A DNA stretch of 64,000 bases. Origin: Parvibaculaceae bacterium PLY_AMNH_Bact1. GTDB taxonomy: Bacteria; Pseudomonadota; Alphaproteobacteria; Parvibaculales; Parvibaculaceae. Under the pieces are notes generated by a model. That model did no database searches and was not told the origin of the DNA. It worked only from the letters and a program-made list of their open reading frames with translations. The stretch covers positions 1,426,001 through 1,490,000 of the forward strand of contig CP126168.1 of the NCBI GenBank assembly GCA_032881465.1, given 5' to 3'. Shown here in pieces: positions 9,128-18,400 of this stretch. Each line of letters starts with the position of its first letter. The stretch's first letter is position 1. The translations under genes and the position numbers were made by a program.

Positions 9128-10852
9128 ATGATCTCCAAGGTAGGTGAGTTTTTTGGCCCATCCGTAAGGAAAGTGGTCGTTGGTGTCGGCATCGCCGTGA
9201 GCATGGTTTGCGTCAGCCTGAGTACAGCGAGTGCGGCTCCTGCGCAGTCTTGGCGGATCACCCAGGAAACCTGGACTGAAACAGACGAGCGTGGGTACTC
9301 GGAGTTTGTCGCCGCCATAGGGGCAGCAGACTGCTGGAACGTCGATGATTGCCTGGAGAGTCCGGCAAACCCCTATCGGCATCGCCATGGGTATATGAGC
9401 TTTCGAGCCGACTGCGCTGATTTCCCCTACCTGTTTCGAGCTTATTACGCATGGATGAATGGGCTACCCTTCGCTTACCAGAATGGTGTCCTCCCACAGT
9501 CTGGTTGGACCCGGGACATTCGCTATACCCGTGGGGGCAATCGGGTCGTTTCTCGCAAGTCTGTTCCGGCAACAGCAAATGGGATCAACGCCAACTCCAT
9601 TCTGGTGGATCTAAGAAGCGCCATCTCTACTGGCAGCTATCGGCACCATGCCGCAGCAAATGATCAGACCTATTTCACCGACATGTACTCGCCCGTCATT
9701 GACCGTGGCTCAATCCGACCGGGCACCATTGTCTATGATGTGAACGGGCATGTTGTGCTGGTTTGGCGCGTGGAGGATGATGGGCGGGTGCTGACATTGT
9801 CGGCGCACCCCGATAATTCTGTGTCCCGCTCTTTTTATGGACGGAACTTCCTTCGAACTCATCCCCGGCTGGGAACTGGGTTTAAAGAATGGCGCCCCGT
9901 TCGTCTCGTGGGAGCAACACGGCTTGCCGATGGTACTTTGGTTGGTGGACACATAGAGGCCACACCGAACCAGGCCCTTCCTAACTACTCCCTTATGCAA
10001 TACGTGGGAACCGACACGACAGACGCGTCAAAGCGAGCGCTGGATCAGTGGCGGCAGGCATCGTTTGCCAGAAATGGAGAGACGCTCGACTATTATCATT
10101 ATGTCCGAGCAGTCATGGCGCGCGGCAATCTGGTGATGGAGCCAGTCCGAGAAATTCGTTCGTCCATGCGCTCCCTCTGCAATGACGTTCGTGCAAGGAA
10201 ACAGGCGGTTGACGCGGCCATTATGAACGGCATCGATAAGGTGAACGCACCGGGCCGCCTGCCTCAGAACATCTACGGCACATTCGGCTATTGGGAGTTC
10301 TACTCAACACCGTCCCGTGATGCCCGCTTGAAAACCGCCCTTAAGGAGCAGCGGGACCACGTGGAAGCGCTGATTGAGATGCACCGTCAGGGCGCCTCGA
10401 CGGTGACCTATGAGGGCAGCGACCTGATCGGTGACCTGATCAACGCCTATGACGAAGAAAGCGCTAATTGCGTAACCGCCTATGCTCGGTCCAATGGAGC
10501 ACCAGTGCGCCTCTCGCTCGATGATGTAATCGGGCGTGTCTACGATCTTTCCTTTGATCCTTACCAGTGCATCGAGCGTCGGTGGGGGGCGACAGATCCG
10601 TCTGAGCTGGCCTCTTGTGCTGACGGTGCGGCAAAAGACCGTTGGTACCGAGCGCAGCGTTTCTTACGAAATCAGATTGATCGGACCTATGACGTGGATA
10701 TGGGCTACACGCCGGCGCAGCTTGAAGCAGGTCCCCATGATCTGTTTTCCGGCCGTGGCGTCGCTGAAGGACCCGATGTGGATGTAAGAGGCTTTCTTAC
10801 TTCTCTCAAAGATCGACGCCAAGCCTCAATCGGAGATCCTGCCGTTCGTTAA
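9128..10852 (+). CDS. Secreted NlpC/P60-like (papain-fold) protein
   Basis: This is a 574-residue exported protein from the ATG at 9128, chosen because AAGGGG (9114-9119) is 8 nt upstream. In-frame starts at 9101 and 9122 are less well placed. A signal peptide covers roughly residues 1-36, with a likely cut after ASA. A papain-like NlpC/P60/CHAP arrangement follows: Cys96 in ADCADF at a helix start, His208 in NGHVVLVW, and His227/Asp229 in SAHPDN as third polar residues. Such enzymes usually cleave peptidoglycan stem peptides. The C-terminal ~330 residues are helical, Arg-rich and unrecognised. Family placement is my reading of the motif pattern and would need a profile search. Confidence 0.72.
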   Translation: MISKVGEFFGPSVRKVVVGVGIAVSMVCVSLSTASAAPAQSWRITQETWTETDERGYSEFVAAIGAADCWNVDDCLESPANPYRHRHGYMSFRADCADFPYLFRAYYAWMNGLPFAYQNGVLPQSGWTRDIRYTRGGNRVVSRKSVPATANGINANSILVDLRSAISTGSYRHHAAANDQTYFTDMYSPVIDRGSIRPGTIVYDVNGHVVLVWRVEDDGRVLTLSAHPDNSVSRSFYGRNFLRTHPRLGTGFKEWRPVRLVGATRLADGTLVGGHIEATPNQALPNYSLMQYVGTDTTDASKRALDQWRQASFARNGETLDYYHYVRAVMARGNLVMEPVREIRSSMRSLCNDVRARKQAVDAAIMNGIDKVNAPGRLPQNIYGTFGYWEFYSTPSRDARLKTALKEQRDHVEALIEMHRQGASTVTYEGSDLIGDLINAYDEESANCVTAYARSNGAPVRLSLDDVIGRVYDLSFDPYQCIERRWGATDPSELASCADGAAKDRWYRAQRFLRNQIDRTYDVDMGYTPAQLEAGPHDLFSGRGVAEGPDVDVRGFLTSLKDRRQASIGDPAVR

Positions 10853-10869
10853 ACGTCTTGCCTTGGACG

Positions 10870-10898
10870 TTGCCAACAGGCAGCTAAGTCCCTAATAC
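10870..10898 (+). promoter_or_regulatory. Possible promoter of proS
   Basis: A -35-like TTGCCA (10870-10875) and a -10-like TAATAC (10893-10898) are 17 nt apart in the 128-nt gap upstream of proS. Matches are only fair, so this is tentative. Confidence 0.3.
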
Positions 10899-10980
10899 TG
10901 ACGCATAATTTCGAAGCGGCGGCGTTCTTGGTGGAGCGGTGGTGCTCGTGTTCCCGCTGTTACCAGAGACGTCAATTCAC

Positions 10981-12303
10981 ATGCGCCTATCCCAGTTCCT
11001 GCTCCCTACATTGAAAGAAGACCCCGCCGAAGCACAGATCGTGTCTCATCGGCTCATGTTGCGCGCGGGGCTGATCCGACAGACTGCTGCTGGAATCTAC
11101 GCCTGGTTGCCGCTGGGCATTCGGGTGCTGAAAAACATTGAAAAGATCGTGCGCGAAGAGATGGATCGGGCAGGGGCTGTCGAGCTCCTGATGCCAACGC
11201 TCCAATCGGCGGAACTCTGGCAGCGCTCCGGTCGGTATGACGGGTATGGCAAAGAAATGCTGCGGATCACCGACCGTCACGACCGGGAAATGCTCTACGG
11301 ACCCACCAATGAAGAGATGGTGACAGAGCTCTTTGCAAACGGGGTGCGGAGCTACAAAGACCTGCCCATGAACCTCTATCATATTCAGTGGAAATTCCGT
11401 GATGAGATCCGGCCCCGTTTTGGGGTCATGCGCGGGCGCGAGTTTTTGATGAAAGATGCCTACTCCTTCGACCTGGATGAGGAAAAAGGACGCGAAGCCT
11501 ACTACCGCATGTTTGTGGCCTATCTGCGCACATTTGGCCGCATGGGCCTGAAAGCAGTGCCGATGGCTGCGGACACAGGGCCCATCGGTGGAGACCTCAG
11601 TCATGAATTCATCATCCTGGCGGAGACCGGCGAGTCTGAAGTTTTCTGCCATAAAGATCTGATTGAGATGGAAATCCCCGGCGAGGATGTTGACTACACC
11701 GCCGATTTGTCTTCCATCGTTGATGAGCGTCGCTCTCTTTATGCCGCGACGGATGAGATTCATGACCAGGAAAAATTTGAAGCCGAAGTGCCCGAAGCAG
11801 ACCGTCTGTCAGCTCGCGGCATCGAGGTGGGACACATCTTCTTCTTTGGGACGAAATACTCAGAGCCCCTGAACGCTGTCGTTACAGGGCCTGATGGCAA
11901 AGGCGTGCCTGTGCAGATGGGGTCCTATGGAATTGGTGTCTCTCGTCTGATGGGCGGCATTATTGAGGCAAGCCATGATGAGAACGGCATAATTTGGCCA
12001 GAATCTGTAGCTCCTTATAAGGCCGGACTTATCAACCTCAAATCAGGGGATGCCGAAACCGACCGAGTGTGCGAGGAGCTTTACGCGAAATTGACTGCTG
12101 CCGGTGTAGACGTCCTCTATGACGACACCGATGCACGCGGCGGCACGAAGTTCTCGAACATGGATTTGATCGGTCTGCCTTGGCAGATTGTTGTTGGCCC
12201 TCGTGGGCTGAAATCCGGTGTGGTTGAAATGAAGAACAGAGCGACCGGTGACCGCGAAGAAATGACACCGGAAGCTGCACTGAAGGTGTTGACTGGAGCG
12301 TAA
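10981..12303 (+). CDS. proS: Prolyl-tRNA synthetase, short alphaproteobacterial form
   Basis: This class II synthetase charges tRNA-Pro. The ATG at 10981 gives the family start [15 protein letters not shown], and the longer GTG frame from 10939 is not needed. At 440 residues it lacks the ~180-residue INS editing insertion of the E. coli enzyme. This is the usual form in alphaproteobacteria, where Ala-tRNA-Pro must be cleared in trans. Class II motifs are visible in [35 protein letters not shown] (motif 2) and [12 protein letters not shown] (motif 3). It is followed by lolC-lolD in the same direction. Confidence 0.96.
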   Translation: MRLSQFLLPTLKEDPAEAQIVSHRLMLRAGLIRQTAAGIYAWLPLGIRVLKNIEKIVREEMDRAGAVELLMPTLQSAELWQRSGRYDGYGKEMLRITDRHDREMLYGPTNEEMVTELFANGVRSYKDLPMNLYHIQWKFRDEIRPRFGVMRGREFLMKDAYSFDLDEEKGREAYYRMFVAYLRTFGRMGLKAVPMAADTGPIGGDLSHEFIILAETGESEVFCHKDLIEMEIPGEDVDYTADLSSIVDERRSLYAATDEIHDQEKFEAEVPEADRLSARGIEVGHIFFFGTKYSEPLNAVVTGPDGKGVPVQMGSYGIGVSRLMGGIIEASHDENGIIWPESVAPYKAGLINLKSGDAETDRVCEELYAKLTAAGVDVLYDDTDARGGTKFSNMDLIGLPWQIVVGPRGLKSGVVEMKNRATGDREEMTPEAALKVLTGA

Positions 12304-12348
12304 GACCGCACTGGATTTGGCCGTAATGGCGTTGGAGTGACAGGACGT

Positions 12349-13653
12349 ATGACAGATACGGTGATCGGCTCAACTGATATCGAGGCCACACAAAAATCTG
12401 CGACCGGACCGTTCTCGCGGTTTGAATGGATGGTCTCGCTGCGATATTTACGCGCCCGCCGCCGTGAAGGTTTCATCTCAGTGATCGCTGGCTTCTCCTT
12501 CGCAGGGATCATGCTGGGGGTAGCAACCCTCATCATTGTTATGGCGGTCATGAACGGTTTTCGGACTGAACTGCTCGACAAGATCCTGGGCCTTAATGGC
12601 CACATGATGGTGCGGGCACTGGGCACGAATGTGAGCGAATTCGATGCGGTCGCCGACGCCATGCGAAAAGTCGATGGTGTTGTTCGCGTCGCCCCCCTGG
12701 TTGAGGGGCAGGTGATGGCATCAAGCAGCAGCAATGCCGCCGGGGCTTTTGTGCGCGGTATGCGTGCCTCCGATATTGCGGGTCTTGGGTCTGTGTCCCA
12801 GAACCTGATTGCAGGCACATTGGCTGATTTTGATACGAGCGGCGGTGTAGCGCTTGGCAGTCGCTTGGCATCTGCGCTCAGAGTGAATATTGGCGATCAG
12901 GTGACCTTGCTCTCACCCAGAGGGGCAGTGACACCGTTTGGGACCGCACCGCGTGTTCGCGCTTACACAGTCCAGGCGGTCTTTGAGATCGGCATGTCGG
13001 AATATGACAGCTCGGTCATGTTCATGGGGCTTGAAGAGGCGCAGCAATACTTCCGCACTGGCAATGGTGTCACAGCTCTTGAAGTCATGGTGGAGGAACC
13101 GGATCAGGTGAACGACTTTGTCGTTCCTGTGGCGCAAGCAGCCGGACCTTTGCTGCGTGTGTGGACCTGGCAGCAAACCAACCAGAGTTTCTTTAGCGCA
13201 CTCCAGGTTGAGCGGAATGTCATGTTTCTCATCCTGACACTGATCCTGCTTGTGGCTGCCCTAAACATCATTTCAGGCCTGATCATGTTGGTGAAGGACA
13301 AGGGACGCGATATCGCTGTGCTGCGCACCATGGGGGCATCCCGTGGGGCGGTCATGCGGATCTTCCTGATTGCGGGTGCGAGCATCGGTGTTTTGGGAAC
13401 GCTTGCGGGGTTTGCGCTCGGCACGGCCTTCTGCGCCAATATTGAAACCCTGCGCCAGGGCCTGTCGGCACTGGTTGGAACAGAGCTGTTCTCTCCAGAG
13501 GTATATTTCCTCTCACGCATGCCCGCTGAGATGGACCCATCTGAGGTCGCCTCGGTTGTCATCATGGCGTTGGTCCTGTCATTCGGGGCCACGCTTTATC
13601 CTGCCTGGCGCGCAGCGTCTCTCGATCCTGTGGAGGCGCTTCGATATGAGTAA
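12349..13653 (+). CDS. lolC: Lipoprotein-releasing system transmembrane protein LolC/LolE
   Basis: This is the membrane subunit of the LolCDE ABC transporter that extracts lipoproteins from the inner membrane and passes them to LolA. The typical FtsX/MacB-type layout is present. There is one N-terminal helix (GFSFAGIMLGVATLIIVMAVMNGF), a large periplasmic domain and three C-terminal helices starting at VMFLILTLILLVAALNIISG. Alphaproteobacteria usually have one protein in place of LolC and LolE. The ATG at 12349 is preferred to the GTG at 12337, because the only strong GGAG abuts the GTG. The end overlaps lolD by 8 nt, which implies translational coupling. Confidence 0.94.
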   Translation: MTDTVIGSTDIEATQKSATGPFSRFEWMVSLRYLRARRREGFISVIAGFSFAGIMLGVATLIIVMAVMNGFRTELLDKILGLNGHMMVRALGTNVSEFDAVADAMRKVDGVVRVAPLVEGQVMASSSSNAAGAFVRGMRASDIAGLGSVSQNLIAGTLADFDTSGGVALGSRLASALRVNIGDQVTLLSPRGAVTPFGTAPRVRAYTVQAVFEIGMSEYDSSVMFMGLEEAQQYFRTGNGVTALEVMVEEPDQVNDFVVPVAQAAGPLLRVWTWQQTNQSFFSALQVERNVMFLILTLILLVAALNIISGLIMLVKDKGRDIAVLRTMGASRGAVMRIFLIAGASIGVLGTLAGFALGTAFCANIETLRQGLSALVGTELFSPEVYFLSRMPAEMDPSEVASVVIMALVLSFGATLYPAWRAASLDPVEALRYE

Positions 13654-14359
13654 TGATCCAGCGCTCATCCTGGATGAAGTGACGCGAACCTATCACCAGG
13701 GCGAGAGCGAGCTACATATCTTCGACGAGCTCTCGCTTACCCTTATGCCTGGTGAGATCGTGGCTCTTGTCGGTCCCTCTGGTGCCGGCAAGTCCTCGCT
13801 GCTCCATATTGCGGGGTTTCTGGAAGAGCCCAATAGCGGCCGTGTCGTCATCAATGGCGTAGATGGCAGCGCACTAGATGACGCGGGCAGGACAGCAATC
13901 CGGCGGGAAGAAATTGGCTTTGTTTACCAGGCGCACAATCTGCTCGCCGAATTTACAGCGCTGGAGAATGTGGTCCTGCCGCAAATGATTGCCGGGACGG
14001 CGAAGAAAAATGCTGAGGATGAAGCGGCAAGGCTGCTTTCAAGCTTTGGCCTGGGGGACCGTCTGAACCACCGACCGGCTGAGCTCTCCGGCGGCGAACA
14101 ACAGCGGGTTGCAATTGCCAGGTCACTTGCAAATGAGCCGAAGCTCTTGCTTGCTGATGAGCCAACAGGAAACTTGGACCCCAAAACATCAAAAGCCGTC
14201 TTCAGTGAGCTGGTGGATGTTACCAGAGGGGAAGGGGCCGCTGCCCTGATAGCCACCCATAATCTGGACCTAGCTGCGAAGATGGACCGGGTCGTCCTCC
14301 TGCATGACGGGAAGCTGCTGGAAGGCGCGTCTCTGGCGGAACAATACGGCTCACTCTGA
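13646..14359 (+). CDS. lolD: Lipoprotein-releasing system ATP-binding protein LolD
   Basis: This is the ATPase subunit of LolCDE. The protein (237 residues) has Walker A GPSGAGKSS, the ABC signature LSGGEQQRVAIARSL and Walker B LLLADEPTGNLD, all characteristic of the LolD/MacB subfamily. The start ATG (13646) lies inside the end of lolC, with GGAGG at 13632-13636 as its ribosome site. The much longer upstream extension of this frame is an antiframe of lolC and is not coding. It converges on the DUF2867 gene. Confidence 0.96.
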   Translation: MSNDPALILDEVTRTYHQGESELHIFDELSLTLMPGEIVALVGPSGAGKSSLLHIAGFLEEPNSGRVVINGVDGSALDDAGRTAIRREEIGFVYQAHNLLAEFTALENVVLPQMIAGTAKKNAEDEAARLLSSFGLGDRLNHRPAELSGGEQQRVAIARSLANEPKLLLADEPTGNLDPKTSKAVFSELVDVTRGEGAAALIATHNLDLAAKMDRVVLLHDGKLLEGASLAEQYGSL

Positions 14360-14385
14360 ACAAGGCCTCGGTTATTTGCGGTTGA

Positions 14386-14940
14386 TCAGGTTGCGGCGAC
14401 CGGTGCATCTCCTGCAGCGGAAAGTTTCTTGGCGACCCCGTCCAGCATGCCTTTCACGATCATCTTGTGAAAAGGCAAAATAGCCGCCAGATAGAGATGC
14501 CCGAACAGGTTATGGCGCTGGCAACAGGTGGCGAGATAAAGCCTGGATGGCACCTCTTGGGCACGGAAGATAGATACCCGAAAATCCTGATGTGTATCGT
14601 CCTCGCCCAGGATGACCTCGTTCTCACTGATGCTATAGATCTTGAAAAAACCAATTCTGTCCCCGACCTGCGGCTCTGGCTTTTGGTTGGCGTCATCTTG
14701 GTCATCGAAATCGTCTGCCGTCTTAAGACCCATAGGGCTCACGATCAGATCGCGGAGCCGCATGAGCGGCTGTGCGCCGGGGACCTCCACGGCGGTGGCG
14801 AGTGCGGCAATCTCTGGCATGGTTGCCTGGGTTTTCGCCCACTCATTGCTGAAGGCGACGCTGAAGCAATCCATGAAATCTTGTGATCGCGCATAGGCGT
14901 GGAGTTGGCTCTGAGCAGGCAGGGTATCTGATCGGGACAT
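14386..14940 (-). CDS. DUF2867 family protein
   Basis: This 184-residue soluble protein of unknown function matches the DUF2867 pattern. It has a central DRIGFFKIYSISENEVILGEDD strand pair followed by FRVSIF, then a Cys-Cys-x-x-His motif leading into a C-terminal helix (HNLFGHLYLAAILPFHKMIV). An AAAGG ribosome site precedes the ATG. A perfect 18-bp palindrome lies 32 nt upstream of the start, which suggests control by a dimeric repressor not encoded here. It is divergent from the small SOS-box gene. Confidence 0.85.
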   Translation of the reverse strand: MSRSDTLPAQSQLHAYARSQDFMDCFSVAFSNEWAKTQATMPEIAALATAVEVPGAQPLMRLRDLIVSPMGLKTADDFDDQDDANQKPEPQVGDRIGFFKIYSISENEVILGEDDTHQDFRVSIFRAQEVPSRLYLATCCQRHNLFGHLYLAAILPFHKMIVKGMLDGVAKKLSAAGDAPVAAT

Positions 14941-14971
14941 GCAGGCCTTTCAGGGTGATGGAGATACGATG

Positions 14972-14989
14972 CCATACGGACCCGTATGG
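14972..14989. promoter_or_regulatory. Perfect 18-bp palindromic operator candidate
   Basis: The inverted repeat CCATACGG-AC-CCGTATGG has two 8-bp arms and a 2-bp centre. It sits between the divergent DUF2867 gene and the LexA-box gene. Size and symmetry resemble TetR-family operators. No TetR-type gene is present in the window. Confidence 0.6.
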
Positions 14990-15098
14990 TTAGCTGAAGA
15001 TAGGACATCCCGACAGATCGGTCGAGGGACAGAGCGTCGCGGTCCGCATGCCGTCCTGATGCGACAGAAATGTGAGGTTTAGAGCTATTTGTTTGGGG

Positions 15099-15124
15099 TT
15101 GACAGAAAAGAACAAAACATGAAC
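15099..15124 (+). promoter_or_regulatory. Promoter with SOS (LexA) box upstream of the 47-codon gene
   Basis: A perfect -35 TTGACA (15099-15104) is followed by GAAC-AAAACAT-GAAC at 15110-15124. This is the alphaproteobacterial LexA box GAAC-N7-GAAC with an A/T-rich spacer, as in the lexA promoter of this same window (40341-40355). The box fills the -35/-10 spacer. The -10 is weak (AACACT, 15122-15127, 17-nt spacing). About two exact matches to the 8 fixed bases are expected by chance per window on both strands. Placement between a TTGACA and a perfect ribosome site is what makes this one credible. Confidence 0.65.
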
Positions 15125-15153
15125 ACTTGGGGTTCAACAGGAGGATCAAGATC

Positions 15154-15297
15154 GTGACCAAGCTGATCAAAAAGGTTGAAGCAGAAGGTGGCGTCTCACG
15201 CTGGTTTCAGGATATCGCGGCATTGGCGAGTGTCGCCGCTATGGGGTGGACCGTCCTCCTCTGGAGCGAGATAGCTAAGGCCGCTGTCGCGGGATAA
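15154..15297 (+). CDS. Small single-span membrane protein, probably SOS-induced
   Basis: This 47-codon gene starts at GTG, with AGGAGGA (15139-15145) exactly 8 nt upstream, the best ribosome site in the area. The product has a short basic amphipathic N-terminus (TKLIKKVEAEGG), then SRWFQDIAALASVAAMGW leading into one membrane span (about residues 20-41), and a short Ala-rich tail. A LexA box overlaps the promoter. I know no named family. By analogy with Caulobacter SidA, a very short SOS-induced membrane protein that blocks division, a division-inhibitor role is an inference only. dnaE starts 124 nt downstream in the same direction and may be co-transcribed. Confidence 0.7.
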   Translation: MTKLIKKVEAEGGVSRWFQDIAALASVAAMGWTVLLWSEIAKAAVAG

Positions 15298-15326
15298 TTC
15301 GTCTTTTCCACAACTTTCCTTAATTG

Positions 15327-15355
15327 GGACGGGTGACACGGCGGGGGCCGCGTCC
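15327..15355 (+). other. Hairpin between the small SOS-box gene and dnaE
   Basis: A stem GGACG/CGTCC (15327-15331 with 15351-15355) encloses CGGC-GGGG-GCCG (15339-15350). No T-run follows, so it is a poor intrinsic terminator. It may be an attenuating or mRNA-stabilising structure in the dnaE leader. Confidence 0.35.
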
Positions 15356-15421
15356 GACAATGGGCATCTGAAGGAATATGCTGGCGCATCATTTGATGGG
15401 TCGCCCCTTCAACAGTCGTGA

Positions 15422-18400
15422 ATGAGAGCCCCCATGTCTAAAAACATATCTGGCAAAAAATCCCGCGCCTTGCATGCGAGCCTGCAAGGGAGTCCAGAAG
15501 GCAACCAAGAAGCAGATCTGCAGTTCATCCATCTTCGGCTCCATTCAGCCTATTCGCTTCTTGAGGGCGCGATCCGCCTCAAAGATCTACCAGGTCTTGT
15601 TCGCGATGGCGGCATGCCCGCTGTGGGCATCACCGATACGGGCAATCTGTTTGGCGCACTGGAGGCGTCGGAGACCCTCTCAAAGGCGGGTATTCAGCCC
15701 ATAACAGGGTGCACCTTGGCGCTGGACTTAGGGCTTGATGACGACGGGCCTGGCCTTGGTCGCAATGAGCGGAAAGACCCGGACGGGTCCATTGCTCTCC
15801 TCGTACAGAACGAACAGGGGTACGCCAATCTGATGCGGCTTACCTCCAAAGCCTATTTGGAGACCGAGGGCACTGATGATCCCCATATCTCCTTTGATGA
15901 GTTGGCGACGCTGAGCGAGGGGCTTATTTGCCTGACGGGCGGTCCCGCTGGACCCGTCAACCGGCTTTTGGTGGAGGGACAGCAGGATAAGGCAAAAGAG
16001 GTCCTGGCACGCTTTCAGACCATGTTCCCTGATCGTCTTTATGTGGAGTTACAGCGTCACGGGATGGCGGAAGAGGGGCAGGCAGAAGGACCGCTGATCG
16101 ACTTTGCCTATGAAATGGATTTGCCTCTGGTCGCCACCAATGAGTGCTTCTTTACGAAGAAGGACGAGTTTGAGGCTCATGATGCACTGATCTGTATCTC
16201 TGCAGGTGCCTATGTCATTGAGACTGAGCGACGGCGCCTGACCCCAGAGCATTATTTCAAGAGCCAGGCAGAGATGGTGGAGTTGTTTAACGACCTTCCA
16301 GAAGCCATTGAAAATACGATAGAAATAGCCCGCAGGTGTGCCTATCGGCCTCACACGCGGGACCCGATCCTGCCAAGTTTTGGGTCCGGTGATGGCGAGG
16401 TGAGTGAAGCTGATGAGTTGCGGCGCCAAGCCCATGACGGGCTAACCCAACGGCTGGCTGAGACGGAAACAGTCGCCGATGAGAAGGAATATCGGGACCG
16501 CCTGGATTTTGAACTTGATGTCATCATCAATATGGATTTTCCGGGCTACTTCCTGATCGTGGCGGACTTCATCAAATGGGCCAAAGATCACGATATTCCT
16601 GTGGGGCCGGGTCGTGGGTCCGGTGCCGGGTCGGTGGTCGCCTGGGTCCTGACCATCACAGATCTGGACCCCCTGAGGTTTAACCTCCTGTTTGAGCGGT
16701 TTTTGAACCCTGAACGTGTGTCGATGCCGGACTTTGACATCGATTTTTGTCAGGACCGGCGCGATGAGGTGATCCGCTATGTGCAGGATCGCTACGGCCA
16801 CGATCAGGTGGCCCAGATCATCACCTTCGGAAAGCTTCAGGCACGCGCTGTGCTGCGGGACGTGGGACGCGTGCTGCAAATGCCTTTTGGTCAGGTCGAC
16901 CGTCTTTGCAAGATGATCCCGAACAACCCGGCGAACCCGGTAACGCTTGCGGAAGCCATTGAAGGCGAGCCCCGGCTTCGTGAAGAGCGGGACAGCGAGG
17001 AAGCTGTCGCCAAGCTCCTGGAGATGGGGCTCCGTCTTGAGGGGCTCTATAGGCACGCCTCGACCCATGCCGCCGGTGTGGTGATTGGGGACCGCCCGCT
17101 GGATCAGTTGGTACCTCTCTACCGCGACCCGCGCTCCGACATGCCTGTCACTCAGTTCAATATGAAATGGGTGGAGCCAGCAGGGCTCGTAAAGTTTGAC
17201 TTTCTGGGCCTTAAAACCCTGACAGTGCTGCAAAAGGCCGTCGAGCTCATTGAACGTCGCGGCATCAAGCTGGACCTGTCCAACCTGCCCCTGGATGACG
17301 AGAAATCCTACCAGATGCTTCAGCGCGGAGAGACCGTCGGGGTCTTCCAGCTGGAAAGTGGCGGCATGCGGGACCTGATCCGTCAGGCGGTTCCCACCAC
17401 GATTGAAGACATTATCGCTCTTGTGGCGCTCTACCGCCCGGGACCAATGGAGAACATCCCTAAATACCTGGCCTGTAAGCATGGTCGGGAGGAACCTGAA
17501 GTCCTCCATGAGACCATCGAGCCGGTGGTCGCCGACACTTATGGCGTGATCATCTACCAGGAACAGGTGATGCAGGTGGCCCAGGTCTTTGCGGGGTACT
17601 CGCTGGGTGACGCTGACCTGCTGCGCCGCGCCATGGGTAAAAAGATCAAATCCGAGATGGATGCCCAGCGCGCCCGCTTCGTGGAAGGAGCGGCGGCAAA
17701 GGGCGTGCCTGAGAAGCAAGCAAACTACGTTTTCGACATTGTCGATAAGTTCGCAGGCTACGGCTTCAACAAATCCCACTCCGCCTGCTACGCCCTGGTC
17801 GCCTATCAGACTGCCTATCTGAAGGCGAACTACCCGGTTGAGTTCCTGGCAGCCTCCATGAGCCTGGACTTGAACAACACGGAAAAACTCCATGTTTTCA
17901 AGCAGGAAGCAGATCAACTTAAGATAAAAGTTTGTCCACCAAGCGTTCAGGATTCCAAAGCCGTCTTTGATGTGAAGGATGGACAGATCCTCTACGCGTT
18001 GGGCGCCATCAAAAATGTTGGTCGTCAGGCGATGGAGCAATTGGCAGAAGAGCGGGAGGAAAACGGGCCCTTCAAAGACCTGTTTGATTTTGCCCGCAGG
18101 CTCAATCCCAAAGGCATCAACAAGCGCCAACTGGAAAACCTCGTGCGCGCAGGTGCCCTTGATTGCTTGAACCCCAACAGGGCTCAATTGCTGGCCTCCG
18201 TGGATCTGATCATGAGCCTTGCCAACCAGGCGGCAAGTGAGCGTGAAAGCAATCAGGTGAGCCTATTCGGCGATGCCATGGAAAACGATATGGACAATCC
18301 GGTGCTGCCCCAGGTTGAACCCTGGCTGCCCATGGACCGTCTAAATGAGGAGTTCAACGCGGTCGGTTTCTACATTTCGGGCCATCCGTTGGACGATTAT

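Noticed and set aside
14467-14886. 139-codon frame antisense to the DUF2867 gene
   Set aside because: It is a shadow of a recognisable family gene and has no ribosome site or known domain.
16442-18187. 581-codon open frame antisense to dnaE
   Set aside because: It is the antisense shadow of a GC-rich conserved gene. It has no ribosome site, no recognisable domains, and dnaE is certain.
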